This document shows, piece by piece, positions 11,701-23,346 of a stretch of DNA of 64,000 nt. The notes below the pieces were generated by a model. It saw only the letters and a program-made list of their open reading frames with translations, was not told the DNA's origin and did not search any database. Numbering within the stretch: position 1 is the first letter of the stretch; each line of letters begins with the position of its first letter. This DNA is from Emydura subglobosa. Its lineage: Eukaryota; Chordata; Testudines; Chelidae. The stretch is taken from NCBI GenBank assembly GCA_007922225.1, contig ML679961.1, forward strand, positions 10,675,762 through 10,739,761, read 5' to 3'. A program made the translations under genes and the position numbers.

Positions 11701-12269
11701 TACCCAAGGAGGCCAAAGGAGTAAGACAAACCAAGAGCTTCTCTATGCTAGAAGAGTTTTGGAAGAAACAGCTCATTTTTTCAAACTCTCATGCTCCAAA
11801 TCATCCTTTGTCCAATCAGCCTCAGACTTGAGGGGGGAGAAATCTCCTGGAGACAATCTAGGAGGAACTGCAGGTGGAAAGGTTTCTTTAGGAAGAAGAG
11901 AGACCTGAAAAGGTGCCTGCAACAGTTGGGAATTACAATGTTAACAAAAGATTCAGCAGCGTGACTCCACAATAATAAATACAAGGGGGAAAAAAATGGA
12001 AAACCTGCTAAAGGGACAAGTCATAGATTTTCTGTAATTAGCAGCTGATTGCATTGATTTTTGAAACACTAGCTCTTTAAAAATAAGAGTAGGATGTACT
12101 GCGACCCATGGAGATACGCCTGAACTCTCATGTCAGGTGTAGTAGCAGATAACATTGACACTGGCACAGTGTTTAGCGAGACTGAAATGTGCTGGTGCTG
12201 CCACATGCGAGAGCTCTGGAATGATGCCTTACCAATTCATGGCTGTGTAATTAAAGGAAAACGTTTTTA
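11701..12269. other. No gene or clear repeat seen
   Basis: Mixed-composition DNA. A 67-residue minus frame at 11781-11984 has no recognisable feature. Confidence 0.45.
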
Positions 12270-12345
12270 GGGCCGGATCCACAGCCCACTGAAGTCGATG
12301 GGAGTTTTCCCATTGCCTTCAGCAGGTTTTGGATCAGGCTCATAG
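12270..12345. repeat. GAAGTCAATGG palindromic family
   Basis: GGGCCGGATCC, CCCACTGAAGTCGATGGGAG, then CCCATTGCCTTCAGCAGG and TTTTGGATCAGGCTC form an imperfect palindrome of about 70 bp: the second half is the reverse complement of the first, including the GGATC(C/A) ends. It can fold into a single hairpin. Confidence 0.7.
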
Positions 12346-13317
12346 TGTGGTGAATGTATCCATGCATCTCGTTTAGTGCTATCTTTTGATGTAAGTCAGA
12401 GCTGGTCGAATCTGTATTAGGTTCATATTAAACTCCCATTTTTAAAATATTTGTTCTTTAGTGTTTCCAAGTTTCATTCAACTACATACATTATCAGTCA
12501 CCTAGTTCAACTTCAGCCTTTGTTAAAGTAGATAATCAGCTGCAATCACTCACTGACTAAAATCCAACATTGCTAAATTCTCATATGATCGAAGGTACAC
12601 TAAAAATAGAGAAATTCTTGTATATCAGAACCAAAAAACACATACAACTTCTTTGCTCACTGATGCAACCAAAACACCCAGGAGTTATTATAATGTGCAT
12701 TCCCCTGACAGAGACTTTTATTTCATGCAAATTACTATGATTAAGATTCAAATACTTTTTTCCATTTTCACACATTACTTAATCAATGTGAAGTACTGTG
12801 TAAAAATTGCATCTCTACATAACAGTGATTTTGACCAAGTCAAGTGTTGCTGCTAGAATTCTAATCCAGACTTGTGATTCAATTATCATCTGGAGACTTT
12901 CTAAATTCAAATTAAGTTTCCAAAAAAAAGTTAATATCAATATGGATCATTTGTAAGGTGTTATCAAAATAATTTCCTATTGCAAGGGGATGTAAAACAT
13001 GCTAGGTGGGTTTTTAAAACTCAGCCTGCAAAATGTACTACACCAAATGAAATCTGGGCATTAAAATGTATTGTGTGAGACACATTTGTTCTTTTATGTT
13101 GTGCTTAGCTTTTAAGTTTAGTCATATTAATGGTCTGTATTATCACCTGGCTCTATCAATAGGTACATTTAAACTCATGTTGGCATATTTGAATCTCATA
13201 CTATTTGGAAAGTGGAAAAGCTCCTTCTGTAAACTTGGCATTCTATGCACTTACATGACGCTATTAGTCAATTTTCAGATTTTAAGGTCATAAATTACTA
13301 TTATAATCATCTAATAA
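12346..13317. other. AT-rich DNA, no gene seen
   Basis: Strongly AT-rich with stop codons in all frames at short intervals. Frames up to 75 residues show nothing recognisable. Confidence 0.5.
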
Positions 13318-13475
13318 GACTTCTGAATAACACAGGCCATAGAATATCACCCAATAATTCCTGCATCAAACCCAATAGCTTTAAGAAACTAGACATACCA
13401 CTAAGAAAGATACCCAGTCTTCATGTAAAAACTCCAATTGCTGAAGAATCCACCATTTCTCTTGCCATTGGGCAT
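13318..13475 (-). repeat. CR1/L3-like fragment, minus strand
   Basis: ACACAGGCCATAGAATATCA, CCCAATAATTCCTGCATCAA and GAAGAATCCACCATTTCTC are the 3' region landmarks of the old CR1/L3-like family (compare 59160-59270). The 121-residue frame at 13245-13610 runs through this antisense LINE tail and is not a gene. Confidence 0.65.
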
Positions 13476-14310
13476 ACCATGATACATTCTTTTGTGTATC
13501 AACCTAGAATTTATAACAATATGAAGCTTCTAGATTTCAAAGGCCTGCCTGAAAATGAAAATGAGCAAATACTGTACCATCGTAATTTACTACGGTTACC
13601 TGGTCTCTGAAATCTGACATGTATCTGTTTGTAGATATTATTACGTTGACGATTTTGTTTTTCTTTCTTTTCTCAAAGGAAAGAAATTAGACCTTGCCAT
13701 TAAATATTATCTGAGAGTCACTGAAGTTATATTTTAAAAGGATGCATCAGCTCTGAACAGCTGGAGAATAATCCTGAACAATCCTTAACAGTTTCCTTCT
13801 GAGAATGAATGCCCTTCTGTGGAGAATCATATAATCTCTTATTTTAAACTGACATCTAATTTTAGACAGCTTGCTCTCTTAAAAATGCATGCCACTGAGA
13901 CTTCTCTAGATGTTTAACAGCAGTGACCAAAGATAAGCACCCACCTAGAAAAGATGGAGAGTTTTAAAATAGATTTTTCCTCTCCCGAGAGGCATGACTT
14001 GTCCCTGATATTGTCTGCTGAATCCATAGAGAAGCTCCCCAACAATGGTGCTTTTCGAAATTGCCCTTCCAATTGCTGCAGCTGATCTGAAAATCTCCGG
14101 AAAACAGCAAGTTACCTAGGTACCATCATTCCAGCTACTTCTCCATATGTGCACACAGAGGCTGAGAGAAGCCAAGGGCAGTCTTTCCACTGACCTCAGT
14201 CGGTTTTTCAAGGAGAGGCTGCAATCTTTTCTTCCTAAAACTTCGAGCAATAAGTAATAAACATGAAGAAATCCTTGCCCCCTCCTCCACTTCTGCAAAA
14301 GTGAACTAGA
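13476..14310. other. No gene or clear repeat seen
   Basis: AT-rich DNA grading into mixed composition. No supported feature. Confidence 0.45.
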
Positions 14311-14317
14311 TAAAAGT

Positions 14318-14383
14318 TTGGGGGTTGCACTAGATGACCTCCTGAGGTCCCTTCCAACCCTAGTGTTCCATGATTCTATGAAA
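14318..14383 (+). repeat. CR1 3' end fragment
   Basis: GGGGGTTGCACTAGATGACC, TCCTGAGGTCCCTTCCAACC and CATGATTCTATGA are the terminal 3' untranslated sequence of CR1 in sense orientation, including one ATTCTATG-type octamer. It is 5'-truncated to about 65 bp. Confidence 0.85.
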
Positions 14384-14644
14384 AGCCCTTTCAGCAATGA
14401 ATTACATCCAGCTCTTCTGTGTAGGTGTGGGTGGGAGAGCCAACATGGGACATACACACCCCTTGCGTGCAGTGCCTTTCCCCAAAGTTGTTCATGGCAT
14501 GGCAGGCGGATACACTACGACGCAGCTCCCACCAGCCATTCCCCCATTCAGAAGAGAGGCTACTACAAGCTTATGGGTGTAGTAGAGGCTACAGAGCTAC
14601 TTTGCTCTTCATTGCAGCTCCAGAGCCTGGAGAGTTGAGCTTTA

Positions 14645-14718
14645 AATTTAATGATCAGATACCAGGCGGGTTGGAGGATCTGGTCCCTTCTGGCCTTAAA
14701 CGCTATGACTTGAGGACA
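14645..14718 (+). repeat. CR1 3' end fragment, second subfamily
   Basis: GGAGGATCTGGTCCCTTCTG followed by GCCTTAAACGCTATGACTTG matches the CR1 tail variant that is clearer at 22905-22963 (GGCCCTTCTGGCCTTAAAAT). It lies between the CR1 tail at 14318 and the larger copy at 14845, so three CR1 pieces cluster here. Confidence 0.65.
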
Positions 14719-14844
14719 GAATATGCCTTAGGTGCATGTTTTCCCTGCCAGTCAGTGTGCTGTAAAAAACAACCAGTCAGTGGCTAAAAGGCAAGGAAAA
14801 TTATCTCTTCAACAAGTTATTTAACGGGAGATAACAGCTGTATT

Positions 14845-15931
14845 GGATTAATGGTTGGAAGAATGGAATATAAAATGAATCGAGAACTGGCTAGAGCATA
14901 GGGATCAAAGGGTAGTGATCAATGGCTCCATGTCTAGCTGGCAGCTGGTCACAAGTGGAGTGCCCCAGGGGTCGGTCCTGGAGCCGGTTTTGTTCAACAT
15001 CTTCATTAATGATCTGGAGGATGGGGTAGATTGCACCCTCAGCAAGTTTGCAGATGACACTAAGATGGGGGAATGGTAGATACCCTGGAAGGTAGGGATA
15101 GGATACAGAAGGACCTAAACAAACTGGAGGATTGAACCAAAATAAATCTGATGAGGTTCAACAATGACAAGTGCAGAGTCCTGCACTTAGGAAGGAAGAA
15201 TCCCATGTACAAGCTACAGACTGGGGACCGGCGAGCTAGACAGCAGTTCTGCAGAAAAGGACCTGGGGGTTACAGTGGATAAAAATCTGGATATGAGCGA
15301 GCAGTGTGCCCTGGTTACCAAGAAGGCTAATAGCATATTGGGCTGCATTAGTAGGAGCATTGCCAGCAGATCGCGGGAAGTGATTATTCCCCTCTATTCG
15401 GCATTGGTGAGGCCGCATTTGGAGTATTGTGTCCAGTTTTGGACCCCCCACTACAAAAAGGATGTGGAGAAGTTGGAGAGAGTCCAGCGGAGGGCTACAA
15501 AAATGATTAGGGGGCTGGAGCACAAGACGTATGAGGAGAGGCTGAGGGAACTAGACTTGTTTAGTCTGCAGAAGAGAAGAATGAGGGGGGGATTAGATAA
15601 CCGCCGTTAACTACCTGAAAGGGGGTTCCAGGGAGGATGGAGCTAGGCTGTTCTCAGTGGTGGCAGATGACAGAATAAGGAGCAACGGTCTCAAGTTGCA
15701 GTTGGGGAGGTCTAGGTTGGACATTAGGAAAACGTTTTTCACTAGGAGGGTGGTGAAGCACTGGAATGGGTTACCTAGGGAGGTGATGGAATCTCCATCT
15801 TTAGAGGTTTTTAAGCTGCGGCTTGACAAAACCCTCGCTGGGATTATTTAACTGAGGTTAGTCCTGCTCTGAGCAGGGGGTTGGACTAGATGACCTCCTG
15901 AGGTCCCTTCCAACTCTATGATTCTATGATT
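14845..15931 (+). mobile_element. CR1 LINE, 5'-truncated, plus strand
   Basis: It covers the C-terminal half of the reverse transcriptase and the complete 3' end. Visible RT landmarks are the GVPQG(S)VL block followed by [11 protein letters not shown] (about 14956-15030) and the catalytic FADD at 15047-15058. The copy ends in two ATTCTATGA-type octamers at 15918-15931, the normal CR1 terminus, and lacks a poly-A tail, as expected for CR1. It shares subfamily features with the copy at 41778. Confidence 0.93.
15047..15851 (+). pseudogene. CR1 ORF2 C-terminal remnant
   Basis: The frame around the RT active site keeps FADD, but the reading frame breaks a few codons later (near 15065) and again near 15130. 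A 111-residue open piece at 15275-15610 carries the C-terminal domain (landmarks [20 protein letters not shown] and [16 protein letters not shown]). A final piece in another frame at 15657-15851 has [17 protein letters not shown], the usual CR1 end. It is dead through frameshifts and 5' truncation. The product would have nicked target DNA and copied CR1 RNA. Confidence 0.88.
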
Positions 15932-16745
15932 AATGTCATCACAGCCTATGTAATATTTCTTGTTTTCTGAACAGAGACAGCGCTTTGATTTGCAAAAATG
16001 ATGACCTCTTCACAAAAGCAATCAAAAGGTGCAGCGTTGAATCACAACTTAAGTGCCTTCCGGTTTCCACAGGATATTTAACCCTTTTCATTCTGATGCC
16101 AAAACAGGAGCTGAGAGCTTCTGAAAATCTGGCCCCTTTGTTCAAATCCTGCAGCTCACGACTTCCATGGGAGTTTTGCCTGAGCAGAGAATGAGTGGGG
16201 ATGAGACTGCAGGACCAAGCTCTTTGTGTCAGAGTCTGAGCTAAAATCTCTTGTTCCAAACAATGGAGGAGTGGAGGTGGAATTCCAAACCTAGACCTTC
16301 ATCTAGATTCTCAAAATGGCAGTTACCATTAGTGGGGCTTACGCTAAAACTATGGATCTGCCTGTCCCCAAACTTTGGAGTCTTCAAAATCCAGATCTGA
16401 ATTTTGCAGCTTGGGCTCATCTCTGCTTCAGAGGGAGCAACGGTGATAGGATATTGTAAAGAACACAGTGGGGATTTAGTGGTCGACTCAACTGCCACTA
16501 AAGCCAACAGAACATTTCTTCTTGACTGCAATTGGAGTTAAATCCAGCTCTTAATGTATAAGAGTTTTTTCTTCCCGGCTGCATGTTTCTTCCCAGGGTC
16601 AGAATTTCATTTCCTGACAGTAAACTAGATCCATTGTGGACTATAAGTATTTGGGGTCCAGTCTTGCACCCGTTAAAGTTAAGGGGAGCTTTGCTATTGG
16701 CTTCAAAAGAGAGCAGTTTTAGGTCCTTCTGTTGCCATTCTTCAG
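15932..16745. other. No gene or clear repeat seen
   Basis: Several frames of 60-106 residues overlap on both strands, none with a domain. A stretch near 15972-16061 is flanked by AG-like and GT-like dinucleotides, but it is too weak to call an exon. Confidence 0.45.
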
Positions 16746-16747
16746 CT

Positions 16748-17485
16748 GTTCATAGACTCAGAGACTTGAAGGCCAGAAGGGACCATCATGATCATCTAGT
16801 CTGACCTCCTGCACATTGCAGGCCACAGAACCTCATCCACAAACTTCTGTAATAGACCGTCAACCTCAGGCTGAGTTACTGAAGTGCTCAAAATCATGGT
16901 TTAAAGACTTCAAGTTACAGAGAATCCCCCATTTACACTAGTTTAAACCTACAAGTGACCCATGCTACAGAGGACGGCGAAAAAATCCCAGGCAGAGGTG
17001 TAGCTATGGGTGGACATGGGTGGGCCATGGCTCACTTTGAAAGCAGGCCCACCCAATCTGTTGCTTCTGCTGCCAATGCTCTGCTTAAGCTACCTTGGCA
17101 ACTGGAGTGTCGGGCAGCTTAGTTTCTTGGCCAGTCGCTTCCTGATCTTCCATCTTCTGGTCACATGGCTGGAAGCCGGAAGTTCATGAAGCACTTGTTT
17201 TTCTGTCAGGCCCAGGCCCACCCCAGGATTCTGCCAATCTAACCCAGGGGAAAATTCCTTCCTGACCCCAAATATGGTGATCAATTAGACCCTGAGCATG
17301 TGGGCAAGAGACACAAGCCAGACAGCTGGGAAAGAATTCTCTGTAGTAACTCAGAGACCTCCCCGTCTAGCGTTCCAACACCGGCCATTGGAGATATTGG
17401 CTGCTAGCAGCTGCAGATCAGCTACATGCCACTGTAGGCCGTTTCATCCCCTTCATAAAGTTATGCTGGAGTTAACCTTGTGATT
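16748..17485 (-). mobile_element. CR1-type 3' region, minus strand, split by an insertion
   Basis: TCATAGACTCAGAGACTTGA, AGGCCAGAAGGGACCATCAT and TCTAGTCTGACCTCCTGCAC form an inverted CR1 3' tail. The homology I recall continues through GGCGAAAAAATCCCAGG (to about 16992) and resumes at ATTCTGCCAATCTAACCCAG (about 17227), then runs through CCCTGAGCATGTGGGCAAGA to about 17485. The 16993-17225 segment is therefore an insertion. The family assignment of this long 3' region rests partly on memory. Confidence 0.65.
16993..17225. mobile_element. Insertion within CR1 tail
   Basis: CAGAGGTGTAGCTATGGGTG begins a segment that does not belong to the surrounding CR1 tail and ends in GGCCCAGGCCCACCCC. The CAGRGGTGTAGCTA start resembles hAT-type MITE ends, but the matching right terminus is missing, so the copy may be truncated. 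It does not code for anything. Confidence 0.5.
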
Positions 17486-18239
17486 ATTGCTAGCCGGGTC
17501 TCTCTAGAAAGTGTACAGCTCAAAAAGAGGAGAAACCTGCTGGAAAAAAAAAAAAAAAGACCTCTTGGCTCCAGTGTCTGGGAGGGAAATTATTTTAAAT
17601 GCAAAGTACAAATTTGGGTCAAAGACCCAAACTCTGCAAGGGGAGGATAATAAGACAAGATGCTTAAAACTACATGGGAGCATTTTGTTAGCAGAAATAA
17701 TTCTGCCTAGAGAGCCTCCATTGCATGGGTTAACTTGGTGTGAATTTTAGTTAAGCTTATTGATTTTATAATGAATTCAATCAGTAATCCATATGCAAGA
17801 AAAGCATCTAACTATAAACATACAGAATTGGTCAATATTAACTAAGAGCCCACTCAAAAATTTCCATGGGGCGACTCATGTGAGTAAAGTTACTCATAGG
17901 TGTGTTTGTCAGATCAGGCCCTCAAACACTTCTATATATGCAGTAATCAACTAGGTAAACATCTGACCAACGTGCCTGGGGCAGACAAAGGGCTTTGCCG
18001 CTGTAGATTCTCACACTTGCATATATGCAAGCACTGGACTGTAGCAAGCCCATGGGCCAGTGTTTATTTTATAGTGCACAGGTATTAATAAGGTCAAACA
18101 ATTAGTGGTGCCCTTCCTTACCTCTAGAATGGCGGCTTGGGTGAAACAGAGACCCAGGGTTCCCGGGAGGCCAAAGAGCAAGAGCAAACCGTGACGCCAC
18201 ATAAGAAGAGTAGAAGCAGGGAGAATAACTCAACAAGCT
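17486..18239. other. No gene seen; one palindromic-family trace
   Basis: Mostly unassigned. Around 17865-17935 the sequence GGGGCGACTCATGTGAGTAA followed by AGTTACTCATAGGTGTGTTT and CAGATCAGGCCCTC is a small imperfect palindrome related to the families at 25620 and 61860. An A-run lies at 17543-17559. Confidence 0.45.
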
Positions 18240-18244
18240 GCCCT

Positions 18245-18895
18245 GGGGCATGAGGACCTGTGTGCGGAGACAGAATTATGGGGGTCGCCATCCGGCCACA
18301 AAACGTGATTTGTGCAGGCGGGGAATGCACGGAGCCTCTGGGAGGATCCAAGACGGCCAGCCTGAAAGTCAGGAGAGACATTGCCCTACTAAAACTTCCC
18401 TTAAAGGAAGGAGAGCGAGGGGGAAGAACCTCCCTTCCATTAGAAAGTGGGGGAGGTACGCGACAGAGTCTGAGAGATGCAGATTGAGCCAGCACTCCGG
18501 TCACTGTGAGCAGGTTCCCCTGGAAAAGGACTAATTGGTCAGGAGTGGGACTGGTTACTAGGCCAGATGGCGGTTAGGAAATTAATGAGCTCGTTAGCTC
18601 ATTACCAGGCTAGCAGTTTAAAAAGCCCACCGGAAGGAAGTGCTCAAGAAGAAGTGGGGAGAGAGGCAGAAGGCTAAGCGAGCCGGACAAAGGGAGTTTT
18701 CTGAGTAGACACACCTCCCTTCCCACTTTTTGGTTAGAAAGTGCAGATACAGTGTAAAGATGTGGAGACGTTAATACGCATTAGCGGAAGCATTAAAACA
18801 CAGTAAATAAACTGCACGTTGGTCTTTACAAGCAAGAAGGTCTCAGGGCAGTCTGTGTTCATGGAAGAGGTAGGGTGCAGTACACCGCTCTGTCA
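18245..18895 (+). mobile_element. Solo-LTR-like block, plus strand
   Basis: A GC-richer 650-bp island in AT-rich surroundings. It carries a TATA-like TTTAAAAAGCCC at about 18618-18629 and, 180 bp downstream, AATAAA at about 18805-18810 followed by GT-containing sequence, the promoter-to-polyadenylation spacing of a retroelement LTR. No TG...CA boundary or target duplication could be fixed. It resembles a turtle repeat I recall. The 94- and 126-residue frames inside have no recognisable domain. Confidence 0.42.
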
Positions 18896-21215
18896 CCGCG
18901 ACTGAACCTTTCTCACTAGCAACTACTAGGGAACCAAATTCTGCTAGCCTTCCTGATGCCAGGAATCACTTCAATGGGGTGTTCTCATGTGAATGAAGCC
19001 AAGAGGAATTGGCCTATGCTGAACGTCTGCAACTCTTTCGCATTATACATGGTTGTGATGTAGAAAACTCAAATTCGAAGCTGGCCCTGGTTCCCTTGCG
19101 CGCCTAGTTGGAATTTCTCTTGCACACTTACTCTTAGAATTGAGTCAGCATCATCTTTGCTTTGCTTTGCTTTGCTTTTCTGAAATGCCCTCAGTACCCA
19201 TCATGTATTGAACTGTGAAGAAGGGTGGGTGTAAAAGTATCTTGCAGGAAGCATAAAAAAACCTAGCCAAGGTGATCTTGAACCAATAACCCTCTATGCA
19301 TTATACTTTAGGCCACTGGGAAATCCTTCTAGATCATTCAGGAGATAAGAAACATATTGACTATGAATGTCCATACCAGTAGATTGCTGAAGGCAGATAG
19401 CAGAGATGATTTCTCTTACTGGGAAATACGAAGGTCCTCACTTCTATGTGTGTGTTGCTGGTTGTGGTTTAGTGTTAGTAGACTGAGCTGTAATATATAC
19501 AAAAAAATCAGAAACAGGAGGCTGATTCTGATCCCACTTAATTGACATCACACCCATGGAAGAGCCACTGGTTTCAACCGTGATACTGCTGGCGTGAGGT
19601 CAACATTATGCCCAGTGACTCAAAGTCCTTCCCAGAGCAGCGGAGAAGGATGAAGGAAGAGCAGATTGTAAGAAATCTCCACCAGGAGCACTGCTACCCT
19701 TGCTGCAGCCTGAGTAACGACTAGTAGCAAAATCATTTCCTAATTATTCCATAGCTAATATTTTCCATTATGTTTTGTCTCATTTTCTGGCAACCAAAAA
19801 GTCCGATGCTCTCGGGTTAACGTGTTCTTTTTTTTTTTCTCTTTTGCCCAGACACATTTTCAATTAAAATAGATTTGTGCAAGCTACGTTGAATGTACTG
19901 CAAATCTCTTTGCACGCTTAAAGTTGATTAATTGGAATCGGAAGTGAAAATTAAAAAATGGCAGTAGCTTACAAAAAATTGCCTCTCTTGGGCCTTTAGG
20001 ACTACACTGTGCAAACTAAGAAGCACAAGCTTCGTCCTTCCTTGAGGAGAACCTGTCGACTTTACCTTGGGTTACACAGTCAATAGCAATGCCGGGGTTT
20101 TGGCCTCAGCGTAATATGTATATAATCCTCAAGATAATCAATTTCTTCCAGAAGCTTTGTAAACTTTCTTGTTAGAGAGAACAAGCTACAGTACTTTTAA
20201 ATCCCTGGGGGTTGCACTTGATACCCATTTGTTATTTCCTAATGCTATTCAATCATTTTTTTGAAGCTTGTAGCAATAAGCCCTGGTACTTAAATTTACG
20301 GTCCCCTCCATTCTCGCCATTATACGGTGAACTTTGCGTGCATTTCATATTTCTTTTCTTACACTCCTGATAAAAGCATTATCAGGGAAATTCAAAAGCA
20401 AGCATAAAAGTGGCATAGCTAATTTAACCTAATTAGTATGGCGGAAGCTGAGCCTTGTACTTCAGAGGTTCCCAGGCCCTCCCATGTCTCCACCTGATTG
20501 TCTTGTCCGGCAGCAAACCCAGGAGGCAGTTCCAATTATATCATAACCTCTTCAAACACCAAGCCACTCAAGCTAATTTTATCCTATTAAACAGACTGAA
20601 GGATTCAGAAGAAAGGTTCTCCCCCAAAAGCTTCAATTACCAGTGTCCCTGATTACCATCTTTACAATCCTATATGCTACAGTTAAATACTTTTTTGCTT
20701 AGTGTTGCTTTCTTGATTCAGATGAAAAGCAAGCATTAAGAGCATGTCTTTTCAACTTGGGCAAGTGACATTAATAAAAAAAAAAGGAACCTCTCTTGTT
20801 GTTAGCACGGTTAATCAAAGTCAAGTTTAGAATGGTTCAAAGACAATGTAACTGTGGCAATGTAAATATCTTAGCATTTAGACCAGCCACAGGTAACCAC
20901 CAGTAGCATCAGAGGTGTCCAGAATTATTAAAAGTATAACAACAACAACAAAAGAAATAAAGGAGGCGGCTTAGTAACACTGTGATGGTGAATAGCGCCA
21001 TAAGTAAATCTGGTCATGTAAATCAGTAATGAAGACAAGGAACAACAGATAGTGTGATTCCTTTTATTATATAGTCAACGAGCACATTATCTACCTGCCC
21101 CATCTTTTCTTAAAGTGCAATACAACTATAAACACTGATTCTGCAATCAGGCCTATACTACGGAGCCGTACTGATTTCAGCTGGGGTTCACTTATGTAGA
21201 TACGTTTGCAGCAAG
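18896..21215. other. 2.3 kb without a supported gene
   Basis: AT-rich. It contains a short (CTTTG)n tract at 19157-19178, a T-run at 19829-19839 and an A-run at 20777-20787, with (AAC)n at 20938-20950. The segment 19850-19990 looks like unique AT-rich sequence of the type often found in conserved non-coding elements, but conservation cannot be judged here. Confidence 0.45.
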
Positions 21216-21221
21216 AAACCA

Positions 21222-21425
21222 GCAAGCTATCCATGGCTCTGCCACTGACTCATTGTATGGCCTTGGTCAAGTTACTTCACTTCTCTGTGACTCTCAAACC
21301 CTTTATCTGTTTTGTCTATTTAGATTGTGTGATCTTTGGGGCAGTGATTGTGTCTCACTATTGGTAAGTACAGTACCTACCACAATCTTGGCTGGAGACT
21401 CCAGGTGCTACTGTAATTTAAATAA
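21222..21425 (+). repeat. MIR SINE, plus strand
   Basis: CCATGGCTCTGCCACTGACT, TTGGTCAAGTTACTTCACTT, CTCTGTGACTC, AGATTGTGTGATCTTTGGGG and CAGGTGCTACTGTAATTTAA follow the MIR core and 3' region in order. This is the most complete MIR in the window. Confidence 0.85.
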
Positions 21426-22389
21426 TTGTGTGATCAGGTTATTATCTTCAATAATTGATGAGGAAATTGAAAGTGTGGTCTTAGCATCAGACTAATACTC
21501 TACTCAATACAGAACCTATACACTATTCAGTCTACTGAAACAACTGTTATTGAATAATTTTATCCTGAAATAACAAAAGGTCAAGGATTGCCATGTAAAG
21601 TCTGAAGTTTCCAAAATGCTAAAACATCAAATTATAGCTAAAAGTAGTTTCTTTTTAAAGAAACGTGCTTTCTACATTCCCAAATCATTCCAAGTTATTT
21701 ACTGTCCCCTACTCTGACACTGGAACCAATTATTTGTAAGAATGATGATGATTTTTAATATTCACATTTTCTTGCCGCATCAGAGTAACTCATTAAGGCT
21801 TGGTCTAATACATGCACCTGGATATTTGTTGGGTTTAATTTCACTTCGGAAGTCGTTTCCCTGGCTGTTAAAATGAGCATTTTCTGTCTCTTCTTAAAAA
21901 ACAATTTCTATCAATTTAAGAGAAACAGAATGAGTTTCGCCCAATTGCCTCTGTTTTGGGATATCTCAAAGCCATTGTCTTGAGACAATGATCTCCATGC
22001 AAATGAAACAGCAGCTAAACAAGGATCCTCCCTATCTCTGTTTGGACCAATTTTCTTAATGTTTCAGCAAAGCTTAATCTGTTGGCATAAGTGTTTAGGC
22101 CCATTAACAGCTAAAGTCACAGAGTCCACAACTCACACTGCTGACAGTAAACAAGGAATTTGAGGAATGGACTTTAAACAATGGCTAAGCCACAAACCAT
22201 TTTGTCATCAGAGGCGGTGAAATGTGTATACACCAATGATTTGCTTCCTTTGGTTACTGCAGTTCAAAGCACAGGTCTCTCTTCCCCTTCCCCCCCAAAG
22301 GGTTGCATTACAGCTGTTTTATTTGTCTTTCCAACTCTACAGCAATCTGATTAGTTATGCAGGTGTGGATCCAGCAAATGACTAATTCA
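21426..22389. other. No gene or clear repeat seen
   Basis: AT-rich single-copy-looking DNA. Nothing is supported. Confidence 0.45.
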
Positions 22390-22391
22390 GC

Positions 22392-22490
22392 GATTTGTAT
22401 TTATTATTTGTACTGCTGTAGCACCTAGAGGCCAAGGTTCCACTGTGCTTGGCACTGTACTAACAAACAATGAAAAGACAGTCCCTGCAG
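22392..22490 (-). repeat. MIR/L2-type 3' tail, minus strand
   Basis: TTATTTGTACTGCTGTAGCA, CCTAGAGGCCAAGG, TTGGCACTGTACTAACAAAC and AAAAGACAGTCCCTGCAG are the complement of the tail seen at 2745. Confidence 0.65.
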
Positions 22491-22494
22491 ATTC

Positions 22495-22612
22495 TAGATT
22501 TAACGTCAGAAGAGACCAGTATGATCCCCTAGGCTGGCCTATATCACTCAGGCCATAGCATCTCAGCTGGTGATTCCTGCATCAGCCCTCACCCACAAAT
22601 AATGCAACAGAC
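22495..22612 (-). repeat. CR1/L3-like 3' fragment, minus strand
   Basis: GATTTAACGTCAGAAGAGAC, ACTCAGGCCATAGCATCTCA and GTGATTCCTGCATCAGCCC match the old CR1/L3-like tail, highly diverged. It directly abuts the MIR tail at 22490. Confidence 0.6.
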
Positions 22613-22799
22613 AAATGTATCAGAACAAAGAAATCACCATTTTAGATAGAAATAAATAGCAATTACCAAGTGAAAACCAGACAGTAGGTGACTGTCTGTG
22701 CCTTATTTTTCTCAGGCACTAAAAAGCAAACATTTCCATTTAGCATAGTCTGCCCCTGTTGCATGTGATAGTTTATGTCCAGAATTCTTGCCATCCTGT

Positions 22800-22963
22800 G
22801 GAGAACGTTGTAAGAGTTGTAGTGGTCTGATTTGGTCTAATTGGAGTTGTTGGGTTTAGTGTGCGGTGCTGGCTGGTGTTAGTGTCCTGTGCTATCCAGG
22901 AAGTCAGACTGGATGATCTGGGCCCTTCTGGCCTTAAAATCTATGACTCTACGATTCTATGAG
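22800..22963 (+). repeat. CR1 3' end, plus strand
   Basis: CAGACTGGATGATCTGGGCC, CTTCTGGCCTTAAAATCTAT and ACTCTACGATTCTATGAG are a CR1 terminal sequence with octamer-like repeats. The preceding GTTGGGTTTAGTGTGCGGTG segment appears to be the upstream 3' untranslated part of the same subfamily. Confidence 0.78.
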
Positions 22964-23346
22964 TGAGGTTCACCCCAATCAAAAGGAGATTGCAGCCCGC
23001 TGTTTGCCAGGATTTGTGTCCTTTGGAGACGAAGCTCCTCAGATTTCAGGGACTTACTGTCATTTGCCCGTTAGGCTCATTTCTTAACTTGAGGGCGGAC
23101 CTGCCCATATAGCTTGCAATAAATGGGAAACCAACTATCACGCGCCCACCCCACCCTTCTCCCTCATCAAGAGGAATAAGAGATAAAACACAGTTTGAAC
23201 ACACAGGAGATTTGTGTTTTTCAACTCCATGAGTCTGGACTGGCATGAACCCGAGAGACTGGGAAGGAGAAAGCTGAGACAAGAAAGGAATGAACCTTAA
23301 AACAAACTCTTGTAGGTCTATTGAAGATCTATTCATAGATCTTCAA

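Noticed and set aside
13245..13610. 121-residue open frame
   Set aside because: Its middle is the antisense 3' tail of an old CR1/L3-like LINE.
15972..16061. Possible exon flanked by AG and GT
   Set aside because: Weak splice contexts, no polypyrimidine tract worth the name, and no recognisable peptide.
18124..18534. Overlapping 94- and 126-residue frames as a retroviral gene
   Set aside because: No gag, pol or env motif is visible; the block is better read as LTR-like non-coding DNA.
19850..19990. Conserved non-coding element
   Set aside because: The composition is suggestive, but conservation cannot be inferred from one sequence.
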